Source of the DNA: Beta vulgaris subsp. vulgaris
Taxonomy: Eukaryota > Streptophyta > Magnoliopsida > Caryophyllales > Amaranthaceae
Reading direction: 5' to 3'
DNA length: 64,000 bases
Assembly (NCBI RefSeq): GCF_026745355.1
Contig: NC_079202.1
Location: forward strand, 45,836,373-45,900,372
Part shown: piece by piece, positions 35,113 to 48,389 of the stretch
How positions within the stretch are numbered: position 1 is the first letter of the stretch
How the letters are laid out: every line of letters starts with the position of its first letter
Program-made: the position numbers and the translations under genes
The notes under the pieces: generated by a model
Seen by the model: only the letters and a program-made list of their open reading frames with translations
Database searches by the model: none
Told to the model about the DNA's origin: nothing

Positions 35113-37640
35113 ATTAGCTATTCAACACATTGTATGAACTTGTCACTAAGATTCTTGTTAATAGGATGAAACCTTTAATCCCTAGTTGGATTTCTCATAA
35201 CCAAAATGGTTCGTCAAAGGTAAAGGTCGGGAGATAGATCTTGTTGTAACATCAGAAGTGCTACACTCCATGCATCATAAGAAAGGAAAATTTGGGTGGT
35301 TTGCACTTAAAGTGGAACTTGAAAAAGCTTATGATCTCTTGGAATGGGATTTTGTGCCTAACTGTGTCCATGAACAAAACATTGATTTTCAATCCATCTC
35401 CCTTATCATGAACCGTATCAATAAAGCGGCCTCGTCAATCCTTATCAATGGTCGGAAAACTGAGAGCTTATAGCATTCCCGAGGCCTGTGACAAGGAGAC
35501 CCTACGTCACTCTTCCTTTTCAAGATTTGTCTTGAACAACTCACCTCCCTCATCAATCAAACATGTATTAAGAAAACTTGGACGCCTTTCTCGGTAAGGA
35601 AAAAGAAACCGCAAATGACCTGCTTATTTTTGGAAAGGTTGATGAATCCACGACCTTCAAATTGAGAGACATTCTTAACACATTTTGTGAAGTTTCAGGG
35701 CAAAAAATCAATTAGGGGAAAAGTCGTCTCACCTTCTCCCCCAAACCCAAGTAAGGAGCATACGATCCTTTTTCGAGAAACTATAAGTGTGAAAGAAAAT
35801 AAAAACCTGGGCTTATACTCAGGTTGCCTTTATCGCATAAAAGACCTTCGAAGAGAGAGGTGGTGTTTGTAGTTGATAAAGTAAAAAAGAAACTCTCCTT
35901 GTGGAAAACAAAATTTCTCTCAAGAGTCGGAAGACTCACTCTTATCAAATCAACAATGAGCACCATAACCTCTTATTACATGCAAGCATCCTACCTTCCC
36001 AAGTCCACTCGAAATGAGATAGATAAAACTTGTAACAAATTTATTTGGCAGGAAACGGAGGGGAAAATAAACTTCACTTAGTGGGACAGGCCCATACTTT
36101 TCTTCCAAAATCGAGAGGTGGGCTTGGAATTAGGAGCCATTGTGATCTAAATTGCCTTGATGACAAAGCTTAGATGGAAAATGTTGTACGTGGAGGATAT
36201 ATATCCTAGCTAAGGATTGCATACGGTCAAAGTACCTAGACCACGACCACAATGTCTCCAGGAAGTTAGGATCTCGACTATGACATGACTTGGAGGAAAG
36301 GGGATAAACTTCTTAATTAAAGCCTTATTAGGAAATTGGGCTAGGGTAATAGTATAAAGTTTTGGCATGATAATTGGCTAGATATTGGACATGTTTGTGA
36401 TTTCATACATGGCTGCTTTCCTTTAGTGAAGATAACATGATGCTTAACATATCATCAAAAACAATCAGTGGGATTTGGGGCCTATCTCCTACCCTTTGTC
36501 CGACTTCATCTTAGAAAGGATCCTCACAATGCCAATCCCCTTCCACGGAGACGTGGACACATCCTTCTCAAACTTAGCTATCAATCAAAAATTCTCTATA
36601 GCCTTGGCATATCAAAGCATCATTGAACCCAGATCTACTCCCATGGAGATTAAATGGGTGTGGAAGCTAAATACACAACCCAAGATCAAATTTTTATATG
36701 GCTTCTTTGGTGGGATCTTCTGCCTCATAGAAAGCTTCTCTTTTAAAAGAAGAATCATTAAAAACCCGGTTTGCCTTGTATGCCAATCATCCCCTGAAAA
36801 CACACTCCATACGTTTAAAGATTGTTGTAAACCTGCCTAAGTTTGGGCCCTTCTTGACACCTTGCATAACTTTTGATTGGGTACTTCCACTAAAGAATGG
36901 TTGGGTTGTATGAATGCCCAGTCTAGTGAGGTTTGAGGGTTGCCTTTGAAGTATTTCTGCCCTTTTGCCTGTTTCGAAATATGGAAGGAGAGAAATATTT
37001 TTGTGTTTGAGGATAAGGAATATGCGCCCTGTCATTATTATAAACCGAGCCTTCTCACTAACTTGGGATTTTTTTGCTTATTAACCACCATCTATAAAAT
37101 CCCTGGCTATGGCTTTCCACCGAGGTTGTTTTCCCTCTCAATTTGTCCATGTAAATGTTGATGCGTACTTTTTCAATATCCAAATAAGAGCAGGGCTTGC
37201 AGGAGTTATACGGGACCATAGCAGAATTTGGATTATGGGATTCCAGGTTAGCACATTTGCTAATGATTCCATGTGGAAATACTCGACATTCGACTGCGCC
37301 TTCAAGGGCTTGCGAGCGAAATCTATCTCATCCTGTTGTTTCCTCATATTGCAAAAAGATATTAACTCCAATACATTGATTGATGGCATATATAGTGATA
37401 TTGTTCTTGATTGCAGGGAGCTTCGGCATTACTTCCAAGTGGTGACCTTGAGATTCACTAGGCGGGAGGACAATCATGTAGCGGATGCTTTAGCTAAGGA
37501 ATATAAGACGCATGCGGATTATGCTAATGTAATTGGGACTATTTAATTACTATCAAGACTTGCTATCTAATGATTGTAATAGGCTTTATGACATGACTAT
37601 TTAATTTATGAAGTTTCCTCAATTCAGCAAAAAAACTACC
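35113..37640 (+). pseudogene. 5'-truncated, decayed LINE (reverse transcriptase and RNase H)
   Basis: Broken frames run in the order of a plant L1-type ORF2. At 35260-35370 comes the RT palm stretch FALKVELEKAYDLLEWDF (family pattern FALKLDMSKAYDRVEWDF). Then come QGDPTSLFLFKICLEQL and a catalytic-loop region where the expected A/F-D-D reads A-N-D. Next is a zf-RVT part ending near 36840 with CLVCQSSPENTLHTF. An RNase H domain (37109-37546) starts VHVNVDA and ends NHVADALAKE. Frameshifts and stops separate these pieces and the endonuclease domain is missing. The 3' end is near the short A run at 37629. It is not functional as read. Confidence 0.85.
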
Positions 37641-39552
37641 AAAAAGGGGGAGAAAAAGTTTTTACAAATGGAGAGAACAAAATAAAAGAAAGAGATAAAG
37701 AAGAAAATAACATGGCGAGGTTCAATGAATGTTATACATGACGACTTCGTTATATCAGGTACCCTTTGCAATGGAGTCTCTGAAAAGTTACGCCTTCTGA
37801 CCAATAAATATAAAGTTAGAGTATAGATGGTGAACTTATATCTTCTTGTTGGCTCTGAAAGAGATTACAACATTTGTTATTAACAAATGTTGTAAATTTT
37901 TATCTTGGTTTGGGTAAACATGAAAATATAAATCTTTGCTAATTGATTTTGTAGCATAAAAAAAATGATATTCTATTGTTCTTCATTATACATCGCTCAA
38001 TTGTTTCAATAATATTATTTTGTAATTCAATTGCTGTAGACTTAATTATCTATAATAGATTAGAAAACCAGTCACATTTACATGCCTTAAAAAATATTAT
38101 CTGTTTTTGTTTTTCTTGCACAAAGTTCTCTTGGTTTTTCTTTTTAACAACTTTTACATCTTATATTCAATATACATGCATCAAAAACCAACGATCCGAT
38201 GGAACAGAAGGATATGCTGAATAGAGCATTTCGCACTTGCGAAAAAAATCGTACTTAGTAGCTAAAGTACACAAAATTTAATTTGGACCCCTAATAAATA
38301 TAAAACATTCATCTTTCTCAAGTACTTAAAAGGGTTAAAAGAAAGGAGATATGCGTTAAGCTTTACTGATTTCTTGAAGTTCTTTATACCAACTACCAAA
38401 TATATTTTAATCCCTTAAAGTATATCTTTAATTTGTTTAAAATCACGCCATACAGAAATTAATAGGACATGCATGAGAGACAAAATGTTTCTGTAAAGGG
38501 AAATAAATCTGTATACACCAACTAGAGGTTGATAATCCGTGTGCAAATTATACTAAAATTATTTCCTAAGTAGTCATGCAACATTTTTCCAGTAAGATTT
38601 GTTTGTTTTATATATATTTTGGTGAGTCAATGTTTAAGGTCAGTTTAAAGAAGGACATTGGACCTTCCATGCTTCAAAGGGTTAATACAAACTTAATTAT
38701 TAAATCATAAGCCTAGATCTCGTATCAATGTTAGCATATGATTTCCAGTAGGCAGATGTTAGTTAGTTGCCCCTATACATATAAATTACTTAAATCCAAA
38801 AAGAATATATTGATATTAAATTTCATTGCTTTTTTCATCAACGACCCACTTTAACGATATTTCAAAAAGAGCAAATGGTTTTGCTTTAATACATGTATGT
38901 CTTTTGTTAGTTCTCGAATATTCCACATTCCTAATATTCTATATAATTAAGCAAACTCTAAAAGAAAAATTAGGTTTAAGAATAACAACTGCCTGATAAA
39001 TGCAATGTATGTATCAAGGTTAATTATTATGACAGTTGTGATGTATTTGCATGTGTCAAGCTAGGATATATTTAACACTTGTAATGTATTACATGTATCA
39101 AGGTTATATTGAACACTTCTATATGTCAAAAATTAGCTAATAATCTCTAAGCATGCAGTGATGCAGGGATGTATTGATATTAAGGTGTACGTACACGGTA
39201 CATGCATGGTGGACATAAGTAGCCTGCTAGCTATACACAACTTATAAAACTTGACAAATTAAAGTCTCATTAATTGTATCTACTAATCAGTACATACAAC
39301 CCCCATCGTAGTGGAAACAAACAAGATGGTGAGACTAGATTAAGATCAAGAAATGAAGAAGGCATTTGATAAAGATGTCGGCGTAATAGCTAATAGATAG
39401 TAAGATAGAAGTGACGTAGAGGACATAAACTTAACCCAGAGGCCAGAGCTGCCAACTCTTGGACAAGAACAATATCTATCGTCTATCTAGTTGTGTTTGA
39501 TACATTGCTGCTAGATTGGGTTTTTAGCTAGGCCTCTAACTAATAGTTCGTA

Positions 39553-39630
39553 CGTAATATAATAATTACAACAAATAAATATTTTATACCTTATAAATAA
39601 TATTCATTTGTTGTAGTTATTATGTTACGG
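39553..39630. repeat. Near-perfect hairpin, arms of 31 nt
   Basis: Arms 39553-39583 and 39600-39630 pair at about 28 of 31 positions (left arm core AATTACAACAAATAAATATT) around a 16-nt AT loop. It may be a very small MITE or a transcribed hairpin; nothing in the sequence decides between these. Confidence 0.7.
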
Positions 39631-41963
39631 ATGAAGTATTAATATTGTCACAAAAGACAACAGTGGCGTGAAGAATAGGGAAATGAAGTGAACTTTATAA
39701 GACTATGAATATATCACTTAACCATCATGTTATGTCTCAGACTCAGAGGCGACATTTACCACTCCAAGAAGCTAGACCTTGGCATTACAGGAGCGAGATA
39801 GAATAGGTTGGTAGTGGTAATTAGGCATTACGCGGCAAGAACTTGATGTTAGTAATTAGTTACATAAGTACTCTATTACGTACCTACATTACTTGATCAA
39901 AGTTCTCAAGTACTAATATTATTCGACCTTCACAGATAGTGTGTATGATCTAGACAATCAACTACAGATTGAAATTGAAATATATACTTCTAAGATATTG
40001 ATACGCAAAAGATATTATTGCAGTTCAAGAGTCTTTAATTTTGAGTCTAGCTTACTATTGCTTAATTCATAATTCCTCAACACGAACCGGTTAATTACAA
40101 ATGGATCACATCTATCAGGAAGAATTATAGTACATGTGCTTTCAATTGCAAAGTTTATGAACTTTGTGAACAAATATGTCAAAAATCAATAATGTAACAC
40201 ACTAGCATGTAGGTTGTATAGACAATAGTGTCTTAGCTTAGCTTTATGGTTAAGGGTAGTTATTAATGGGAACAATAATTATTAGTAGCATCCACTCATG
40301 ACTCACCTCACCTGCAGGATGCAGAGAGTTATATAAAGATAACATTATTTAAAAATGATGGGCTTTATTTGAGGGCCCTATAGCATGTCGAATCATATTC
40401 ATATAGGACAGGGAAGTGGAACAAAAGAGTTGCTTGGTACCTTTAAATCCCAATTCCCAAACACATTTCTCATTGTTTCTCAATGAATCTTCTCCTCTTT
40501 CGATTTCAAGCTCAATTTTGCTTCTGAGTCAATCTCATGCATGCAATTATATACTTCATATAATAGTGGTCATACACACTTTGATAATGTGTCGATCATG
40601 ACCAAATACTATTTTGTTGAATTATTTCCCTTCATAGTTTTATCTATAAAGTGAAATACTAGCTAATTTATTGAAATCTGCTAAAACTTGTCCTCAATAT
40701 TTATTTGAACTTATAAGAAATCATCTAAGTCTATTAAACCTTAATTTTTTTTGAGTTTAACAAAATGCACTCTGAATATCCACGTAGAAAAAGAAAGTAT
40801 TTTTTACTCTTAAAAAGTATATATTTTGTAATGATTAATTGTCTTTCTTGAATTTTCTTAATCAAACATTGGGAAAGTGCATTTTAGTGTTATTCGCATA
40901 ACGTAATCCTACTAGTACTACCTATATAATCCGATCCGCATAATAAATTATACTTCCTCTGTTAGTGAGCGATGGAAAAGTCAAACAATTGCAAGTAATA
41001 AGAAATAGAGAACGTATATAGTAGAAGTGATTCAGTGAAAGCATATTTATCCTACTATGATAGATTAGATCTATTTTAGATACAATTATTAGTCTTAAAT
41101 CACACATACATCAGGGTTTCTCTCTATCGAGAATCTAAAAGTGGTACTAGGCTAGGGGCCATAATCCTAGATGTTTATTTATACTCATTATTTTTAATCT
41201 GCTCATTATGTAATACTATGTAAATCACTTTTACGAATATTAGTAATTTAGCTAGTTGTAGATAGACTTGCATAGGTTTATGAATCGATGTTAAATATTG
41301 TAATGTTATTCTATTGGTTATCATTTAAATTAGTTAAGGATTGACAAGATCAGAGAGATATAGAATAACTATCATAAATGTAATAGTGTTCAATTTTCTG
41401 TCCACAAACTTTCTCTTGGGTTGTCAATCCTTAGAGTGACCCAGACATTTTCTATTAACCAATAGTAATGCATTGATATCCTTAATGACGGATAATATGG
41501 AACCCAATCTTCTTAGTATTGTGATCAAATGATGTGAAACGAAGGGAACAACAGTTATCATCTGCCTTATTACTAATCATATTGTGCGTCAGTTTTTACA
41601 AGCAGGCCTGTCATGGTACTACCACGTTCCGAGTCATTTAGTAATTACTTCAAAAATTAAATTCTAAATGCATTAAAGTATGGTGGTTCCAAATATTTGT
41701 CAATAACTCTTTCAAGAGTCAAATGTAATTAGGTGAATTAAACATCTTAGCTTGTACGAATTTTCATGGTGAAATGTGCATTTTCAACTTTCAAGTAGCT
41801 GCAATTAGCAATGCTACATTACTCAGTGAGCAGTTAACCCATTAGAAATATAGCATTAAAAAACTATTAGAACTGATGAGTTGGATCCCACTATTTATTT
41901 ATTTTTATTAGTAGTGGGTTATTGATCCACTGAGTAGATAAAGTTTTTTCCAGTTAGCATCTA

Positions 41964-42198
41964 CTCCCTATGTTTCAAAATATAAGTCATTTACGTTTTA
42001 CGAAAATTTATTTTGACCACAAATATCTCTCAAATACGATAAGTAAAAATTATAAAAATTATATCATTAGATTCATCTTGAAAATTACTATAATAATATT
42101 ATTTTTTAAAATTTTATATCAACATAAATTAAGAGTAATTAACGGTCAAAGTTCGACCTCGAACATCGTGTGTGCCTTATATTGTGAAACGGAAGGAG
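41964..42198. mobile_element. Stowaway-like MITE
   Basis: It starts CTCCCTATGTTTCAAAATAT and ends TATTGTGAAACGGAAGGAG. The left flank is TA and the right flank CA, one base off the expected TA duplication. Confidence 0.75.
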
Positions 42199-43087
42199 CA
42201 GTTGTTTGGGAACATTTAGCTCAATGAAAGAGATGTATACATTATTAAAGAATATCTTATATCTTTTTAATTTTGACTTCTATTAATTCTTTGATAATTT
42301 TCTTGAGATCACACAAATATACTACCTTTTTATGCATAAAAATATAATACTTGGATAGCTAAATCTAAGATTAAAAAAAAAGTGTGAAAGCTCACTCGAA
42401 AGCATATACAATAACATACTTTATATACAAGCTAGACACCTGGAAATTGCTTAATAATGGACCAACATGATATGTATATTATATGTGTATTATAGAATGC
42501 ATAAAAGCCAAAGAAGGTAACAAACTAACAATAATTATTATGAATAGATATGCTAATATATTAGCTATTGGGTTATATGTGTTTGGGTGTTAAAAGAAGT
42601 GTTTAGATATTGTGAAATTATATTTATGCATTGTTTATCGTTCGTTGATCGATCTGCATGCATGCACGACAAATATTTTAGGGTTTTAATTCCAACAGGT
42701 CAAGGTGCTCAATCGTGTAAAGTTAGGTTGTCATATTAACAGTTAGACTAATTCTATTCCAACCTGTTTCTCCTGAAATCAAAAAGTAACAACAAGAGTG
42801 TTTTCAGTGTGGATGATACAAGTCGCATGTAATTAGCGTTTTAATCGAGTCTAAAACCGTGTCACAATTGACAGATAGGTAAGCAATAATGATCGAGTTG
42901 TAGCAATGCTTAAGAGTTTACAGCAGTGTTTCTTTTTATCCCTTTCTGGAATTAAAGTTAAATAGTACAATGTCTTATTGAAGTACCTAAGAATCAATTA
43001 TACCGCTGACATGGAGAAATAATATTCAACCCATTTTCCCTGCTATTAGAAATTCAGTTTTATGGTCTAAATCAAGGCTAAAAACCC

Positions 43088-43159
43088 GAGCCACTGTTGG
43101 TGGTTCTGAATGTGGTTGTTGAATGAAATGAAATTACTTATTGAGCTAAAAAAAAAAAA
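43088..43159 (+). mobile_element. Severely 5'-truncated LINE end with target duplication
   Basis: A 72-bp insert ends in about 14 A residues. It is flanked by identical AAGGCTAAAAACCC (43074-43087 and 43160-43173). Its text before the tail (GAAATTACTTATTGAGC) resembles plant LINE 3' ends, including the end of the LINE near 37620. Confidence 0.75.
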
Positions 43160-44066
43160 AAGGCTAAAAACCCTGTCTAATCTCGACTCTATAAAGTGAG
43201 ATACTAGGTAGTACAATGTTTAACCGAGGTCCTAAGAATCAATTACGTCGCTTACATGCTTAAGAGAAATAAAATTCGACCAATTACCCCAAGATTAGAA
43301 ATTAAGTTTAAAAAGTCTAAAGTAATGCATAACCTCAAATGTTATTGATGGATCAACTATGGGATCTCACCCTTTCAAGAGTAATGAAGTACTCCCCGTA
43401 GTCGTAGTCCTTCCAATGGTTCTCATCTTATCCAGATAGTGAAAACCATAGTCTAATGAAATTCTTCCCCCCAAAAAATAATATTTCCTGAGTCAAGAAC
43501 TAATTAATGTCAATGTGATCGTTAACTCTTGATCTTGAATGATTTTCGGGAACTTTCCCAATTTCTAGGGGGTACTAAGAAAATCGACTTCAGACACATA
43601 TATACTCAGAAGGCATATACCTTCAAATTAGCAAAAAGCCAAAAATGTAGTGAATAATGAGTAGGAGGCGATTAGGGGAAGATGAACATTACAATAGTAC
43701 CTTAAATCATAATTAGAGGCTCGTATATTCCTAAGCTAACATATATACTATTACTCCATACTTATAGGTAACACATCAAATCTTGAATTATATCTTAAAG
43801 ATACAAGACAAACCCATAATTCGTCACTTTTTCCCTCCAGAACCTCCTCTTCATCTCTAATATTTCTCTCATGGAGTCGGGGCTAGATCTTGGAAATAGC
43901 ACAATGGAGATTAATTAGGCTGAAAATGGAGTTAAGTGAGTATTTGTATTGTTCAACTTATAAATCAAAAGAAAAGGGGAGTTATTGTTGGACATAGTCA
44001 CATATGATCTAGGAAACGTTTGTGCTCTTTTCGTGCCTTCGAGTAGCCCGTGCTTAAAGAACTTTT

Positions 44067-44210
44067 TCAAGGAAATATTTTCCGTGAATATTTCATTCCT
44101 TTCAACAGGTTAACTAACTACACAACATAATGCTAGGCTGCAATTAAGGAGCTAATTAAGCCTAAAGATATTACATAATATTCTACCTAATATTTATGTA
44201 ATCTAATACA
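44067..44210 (-). repeat. 3' LTR of the copia element
   Basis: It shares most of its length with 49785-49921, including GAATATTTCATTCCTTTCAA and AATTAAGGAGCTAATTAAGC. A purine-rich GCAGGAG lies just inside on the minus strand as a candidate polypurine tract. Confidence 0.85.
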
Positions 44211-46850
44211 CTCCTGCAATCGAAGCGGGAGGTTCACGTACGTTGAGACTGTCCCGAAAATCTTCAAATAAAACCCGGGATAGACCTTTGGTAAAGATAT
44301 CTGCAATTTGATATCGGGACGGGACATAAAAGACACACATCTGTCCTTTCGCAACCTTTTCGCGAACAATATGGATGTCCATTTCAATGTGTTTGGTGCA
44401 CTGGTGTTGGACTGGATTGCCGGAAAGGTAAATAGCACTCACATTGTCATAATAGACCGAGGTAGCCTTGTGAACAGGGCAATGTAATTCCAACAGGAGA
44501 TTCAGAATCCAACATGACTCAAAGACAACATTAGCAACCCCCTATACTCTGCCTCAACACTTGAACAAGAGAGTAGGTTGGCATTTGGATGACCAAGAAA
44601 GTAAGTTGTCCCCAAGAAAAATACAATAACCAGACGTCAAACGCCGTGTATCAGGGCATCCCCCCCAATCAACATCAATGTAGGAAATGAGATCAATTAT
44701 GGCAGAGGGATATAGATGTAATCCATGATCTAGTGTACTCTGAATGTACCGGATGATGTGTTTAAGAGCATGCATATGAACGTCCCGAGATCATGCATAT
44801 GTAAGCAAACTTGTTGAACAAAATAAGAGATATTTGGCCGGGTGAAAGTAAGATATTGTAGTGCACCTGCAAGACTGCAAAAGAGAGTGGGATCATCATA
44901 AGGAGCACTAGAATTGCTGCTGACCTTTGGTTTAGTATCAATCGGAGTAGAAGTATGTTAAGTTCCCTGTTTTGAGTATTGAGTGATGACAACCCACATT
45001 GAACTATTATATTGCATGCATGTTTCTGTTTGCATGTGTAGGTGCCAAAGTACAAGTTCAATGGATAGAAAGACGAAGCTTGTGAAGCCAAGTCTTGAAG
45101 AATTGCATGAAGACCAAGATCATGTTGTAGCACATTTAGGTCTTAGATGCAATGTAAGTGGTATAAAGGTGTTGATGCACTATAAAGGTTTGAAACTAGA
45201 GAGATGAGTTAGTTGTGGAGGTTTCTTGTCATACACAACTACAAGTAAACTTGGTTGACTGGAACAGTCTGGAAACAGATCTGAACCAGTCCTCTAGGGT
45301 TTATTTCATACATTCGTATTTTAGGAAAGTTTTCTTTCTGCGCAAAATTGTTTTTCAAAATACACGGATGTATGGTTTGTTGTGTGAGCAATATTTCTTA
45401 ATTATGGTAAGTGTGTTATATGATCTTATATTGATTTTATTTGATATGAAATAAAATCAGTGAGTATATTTTCCTTGGAATAATTTCCATACTTCCGAGG
45501 AAAATATACTCTCATAATATCATGTAACATTTACGTACCAAAGGCTTATTTAAGAAGTTCTGCTAGCACACAAACGGTAGAGCTTTTGCACGCATATTTT
45601 CAGAATACTCTAAGCAAAATCATTCTCTCTCTCAAGCTCTCAAACCTAGCATAAACCCTAATACCACATAGATCTTAAACTACTCTCATTCTAAGCGTAT
45701 TTAGGTTTTTGTTTCTAAGAGAAAAACTGGTTGTATTTGAGCATTCTGTGAGTTCAGTTTGCTGGGGAAGTTGATCGGGGATCAACTTCATTTGAACCAT
45801 CATAGTTGGTGGTTGGGTCAAACTTCCATAGGTGGAAGTTGGGGAATCATCTTGTGCATAGGTGCATAAGTGATTGAGTGTAATTCTTTTGTTATTCTGA
45901 GTTGATTAATAAAAGAGTGAGTGAATGGAGGACATAGACTTATTAGAAGTCGAACCTCGTTATATCCTGGTGTTGTTTATTCATCGCTTTTATTTCCGCT
46001 GCTAGAGAACTGTTCCTTTATTGTTCTTACTATAATCGGAAAAAAAATCTACAAGATTCGGACAAACACTCAATTCACCCCCCCTCTTGAGTGTCACTTG
46101 CACTTTCAAAGTAGCCTTACAAGAAGACATGCCAGCACGATCAATAATCTCCTCTCATACTTGCGCCGTGAAAGAAACTGGCGAGTCACCGCAATGCCAA
46201 GGAAAAAAGTTAAAGGACCTAAATCCTTCATTGTGAACTCAAAGGCAAGGAGACTCATAATGGAGCAACGAAGAGAATTTGAGGAGGCAGGAAGAATGAT
46301 ATCATCAACATATAACAAAATATATGCCATAGCGGACCCCTGTCGGTAGATAAGCAAGGAGTTGTCAGATCTGCTATTCGAAAAACCAATAGAAGACACA
46401 TAATCTGAAAACCGTTTATATCATACTCGCGGGGCCTGCTTAAGTCCATACAAAGACTTACGGAGTAAACCTACATAATCTGGATGAACAGGCTCACGAA
46501 AACCCATTGGTTGATGCATATAGACCGTTTTCTTGAATTCTCCATGAAGAAAGGCATTCTTAACATCAAGTTGATGAATGGACCAATTTTTTGACAAAGA
46601 GAAACTGAGAACAGTGCGGATAGTAGCTGGTTTCACCACCGGACTGAAAGTTTCACCACAATCAAGGCCCACCTGCTGAGTTTTGCCATCACGTACAAGA
46701 CGGGATTTTTGCCTCTAAAAATCACCATTAGACTTGTGTTTATGAGTAAAAATCCAAATAGAACGAATAACATTCACTTTAGGTAGACGGGGTACCAATC
46801 CCGCGTCTCATTTTTAATAAGAGCATCAAATTCATCATTCATGGCCATTT
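44203..46850 (-). pseudogene. Copia reverse transcriptase and RNase H remnant, split by insertion
   Basis: RT pieces include ETFSPVVKPATIRTVLS, LDVKNAFLHGEF and the catalytic YVDDI (near 46310). After the solo LTR at 44956-46108 the frame resumes with the thumb/connection region and RNase H (IDVDWGGCPDTRRLTSGYC, then ATSVYYDNVSAIYLS and IADIFTKGL). Removing the insert plus one duplication copy restores continuity across the junction, showing the element was in this position before the insert arrived. Confidence 0.88.
44956..46108 (+). mobile_element. Solo LTR with perfect AAGTA target duplication
   Basis: It starts TGTTAAGTTCC, ends ACTTGCACTTTCA, and is flanked by AAGTA at 44951-44955 and 46109-46113. 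The end context AATTCACCCCCCCTCTTGAG is common near the 3' end of large plant copia LTRs (SIRE/Maximus type). No internal domain or second LTR is present, so it arose by LTR-LTR recombination. Open frames inside it are not genes. Confidence 0.9.
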
Positions 46851-47385
46851 TCCAATTCGGGTCGCGAAAAGCAGTCAATGGGTTATGAGGAAGAGGTGAC
46901 TTTGGAACCGTGGTAGTTAAGTTAAACTGGTGTTTAGGCTTAAAAATACCGCGTTGACTACGGGTCATCATGAGAGACTGATTTGGAAAAGAGGGTTGAA
47001 TGGATAATGTGTTTGGGCTCAATAGAAGAGCATGAGGTGGCTGGTGGGCCACGAGAGAATTAATAGGAAAGGGTGAGGAATCCCACAGCGTCAAAAGGAT
47101 AGGCGGCTGGGCCGTTTGAGAATGGGTCGGTCCAGTAGCATCTAAAGAGGAGGGCTGGGCAGACGCTAGAGAGGGAGAAGGGACATGTGTCACGTGTGGG
47201 GAAGGAACTGGGCTGGGCTGAGGGTCGGTTAGGGGCCGCATGTTGGGGGCTAAGGGGACAAGGCTGGAGGTCTAGATTTTGACCCAAATGAGACCAAAAA
47301 GGATGCATGCCCTCATCCAATAATTGATAAGTATGGGGAGTGGGTGTGTGTAATTTGGAAAAAGGGAAAACCTTCTCATCAAAAA

Positions 47386-48373
47386 TCACGTGACGAGAAA
47401 TAATAATTTTAAGGGATGATAAATCATAACACTTGTAGCCACGGTGTTGGTAGGATACCCCAAAAAGACACAAGGTGACCGAGATCCCAACTTGTGGATT
47501 GTGGTAGACAGAATGAGAGGATAGCACAAACACCCAAGAACCCGAAGATGAGAGTAAGAAGGCGCTCTTTGGTAAAGAACTTGAAGAGGAAAGAGATGAC
47601 CCAATAACTTCCTTGGTAAGATATTAAGAAGGTAAGTAGCCATTTGAAGAGAATGATGCCAAAAAGAAGTGGGAAGAGATGCATGAGAAAGAAGAGTTCG
47701 AGTGATGTTATTGATGGAGCGTATTTTTCTTTCGGCTTTACCATTTTTGTGAGGAGGTATGAGGATAATAGAAACGAAATAGCATCCTCGAAGACTCCCA
47801 AAATTTCCCGAATTGACCATTATCAGACTCCCTCCCATTATCACATTGGACTGTTTTAATATTCCGTTCAAATTGGGTGCGAATATGGGCTTGGGAAGCT
47901 AAGAATTTTTCATAAACATCGCATTTCTTAGCAATAGGAAAAGTCCATAAAAAGTTCGAATAATCATCGAAAAATAGAACATAATATTGATGTCCCATTA
48001 AGCTTAAAACAAGGGAGGTCCATAAATCACTATGAATGATATCAAAAGGCATCACATTTTCAGAATTAGAAGATTCAAAAGGTAACTTAACATGAGTACC
48101 AAGAACACAAGAATGACAAACACTAGAACCACTAGTCTTATTACATTCAATGTGGTTATTGAGCCTAAGAGACTCCAAAATAGATTCGCCTAGGTGACCC
48201 AAGTGCTCATGCCAAAGAGAAGGAGACAAAGCAGCAAAGGTTGATGGAGTTGTGTTTGGAAGAGTATTAGGGGTAATGGTATATAGGTTTCCCCTGGTAT
48301 CACATCGCATTATCGGCACCCTCGTCCAGAAATCCTTTGCAGAAAACCCATAAGGATCAAATTCAACAGTCAT
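47386..48373 (-). pseudogene. Copia GAG-pre-integrase and integrase remnant
   Basis: The HHCC zinc motif is visible as LWHEHLGHLG followed by CHSCVLGTHVKLPF. The integrase core then reads FDIIHSDLW and VQCDNGRE, the first two acidic residues of the DDE triad. The third lies in the next frame within PPHKNGKAERKIRSI. A frameshift at about 47750-47870 separates the parts. Confidence 0.88.
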
Positions 48374-48389
48374 AAAATTATCAGTAATA

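Larger units (their letters stand above)
37641..44066. other. 6.4-kb AT-rich intergenic region
   Basis: No gene was recognised. It contains a hairpin (39553-39630), a Stowaway-like MITE (41964-42198), a tiny LINE 3' end (43088-43159), and loosely repeated words (ATGTAT..CATGTATCAAGG) at about 39000-39115. A repeated stretch near 42900-43030 and 43200-43290 (AGTACAATGT..CCTAAGAATCAATTA) is a diverged local duplication. Confidence 0.5.

Noticed and set aside
45921..46349. 142-codon plus-strand frame
   Set aside because: It crosses the solo LTR end into copia sequence that codes on the minus strand; a chance antisense frame.
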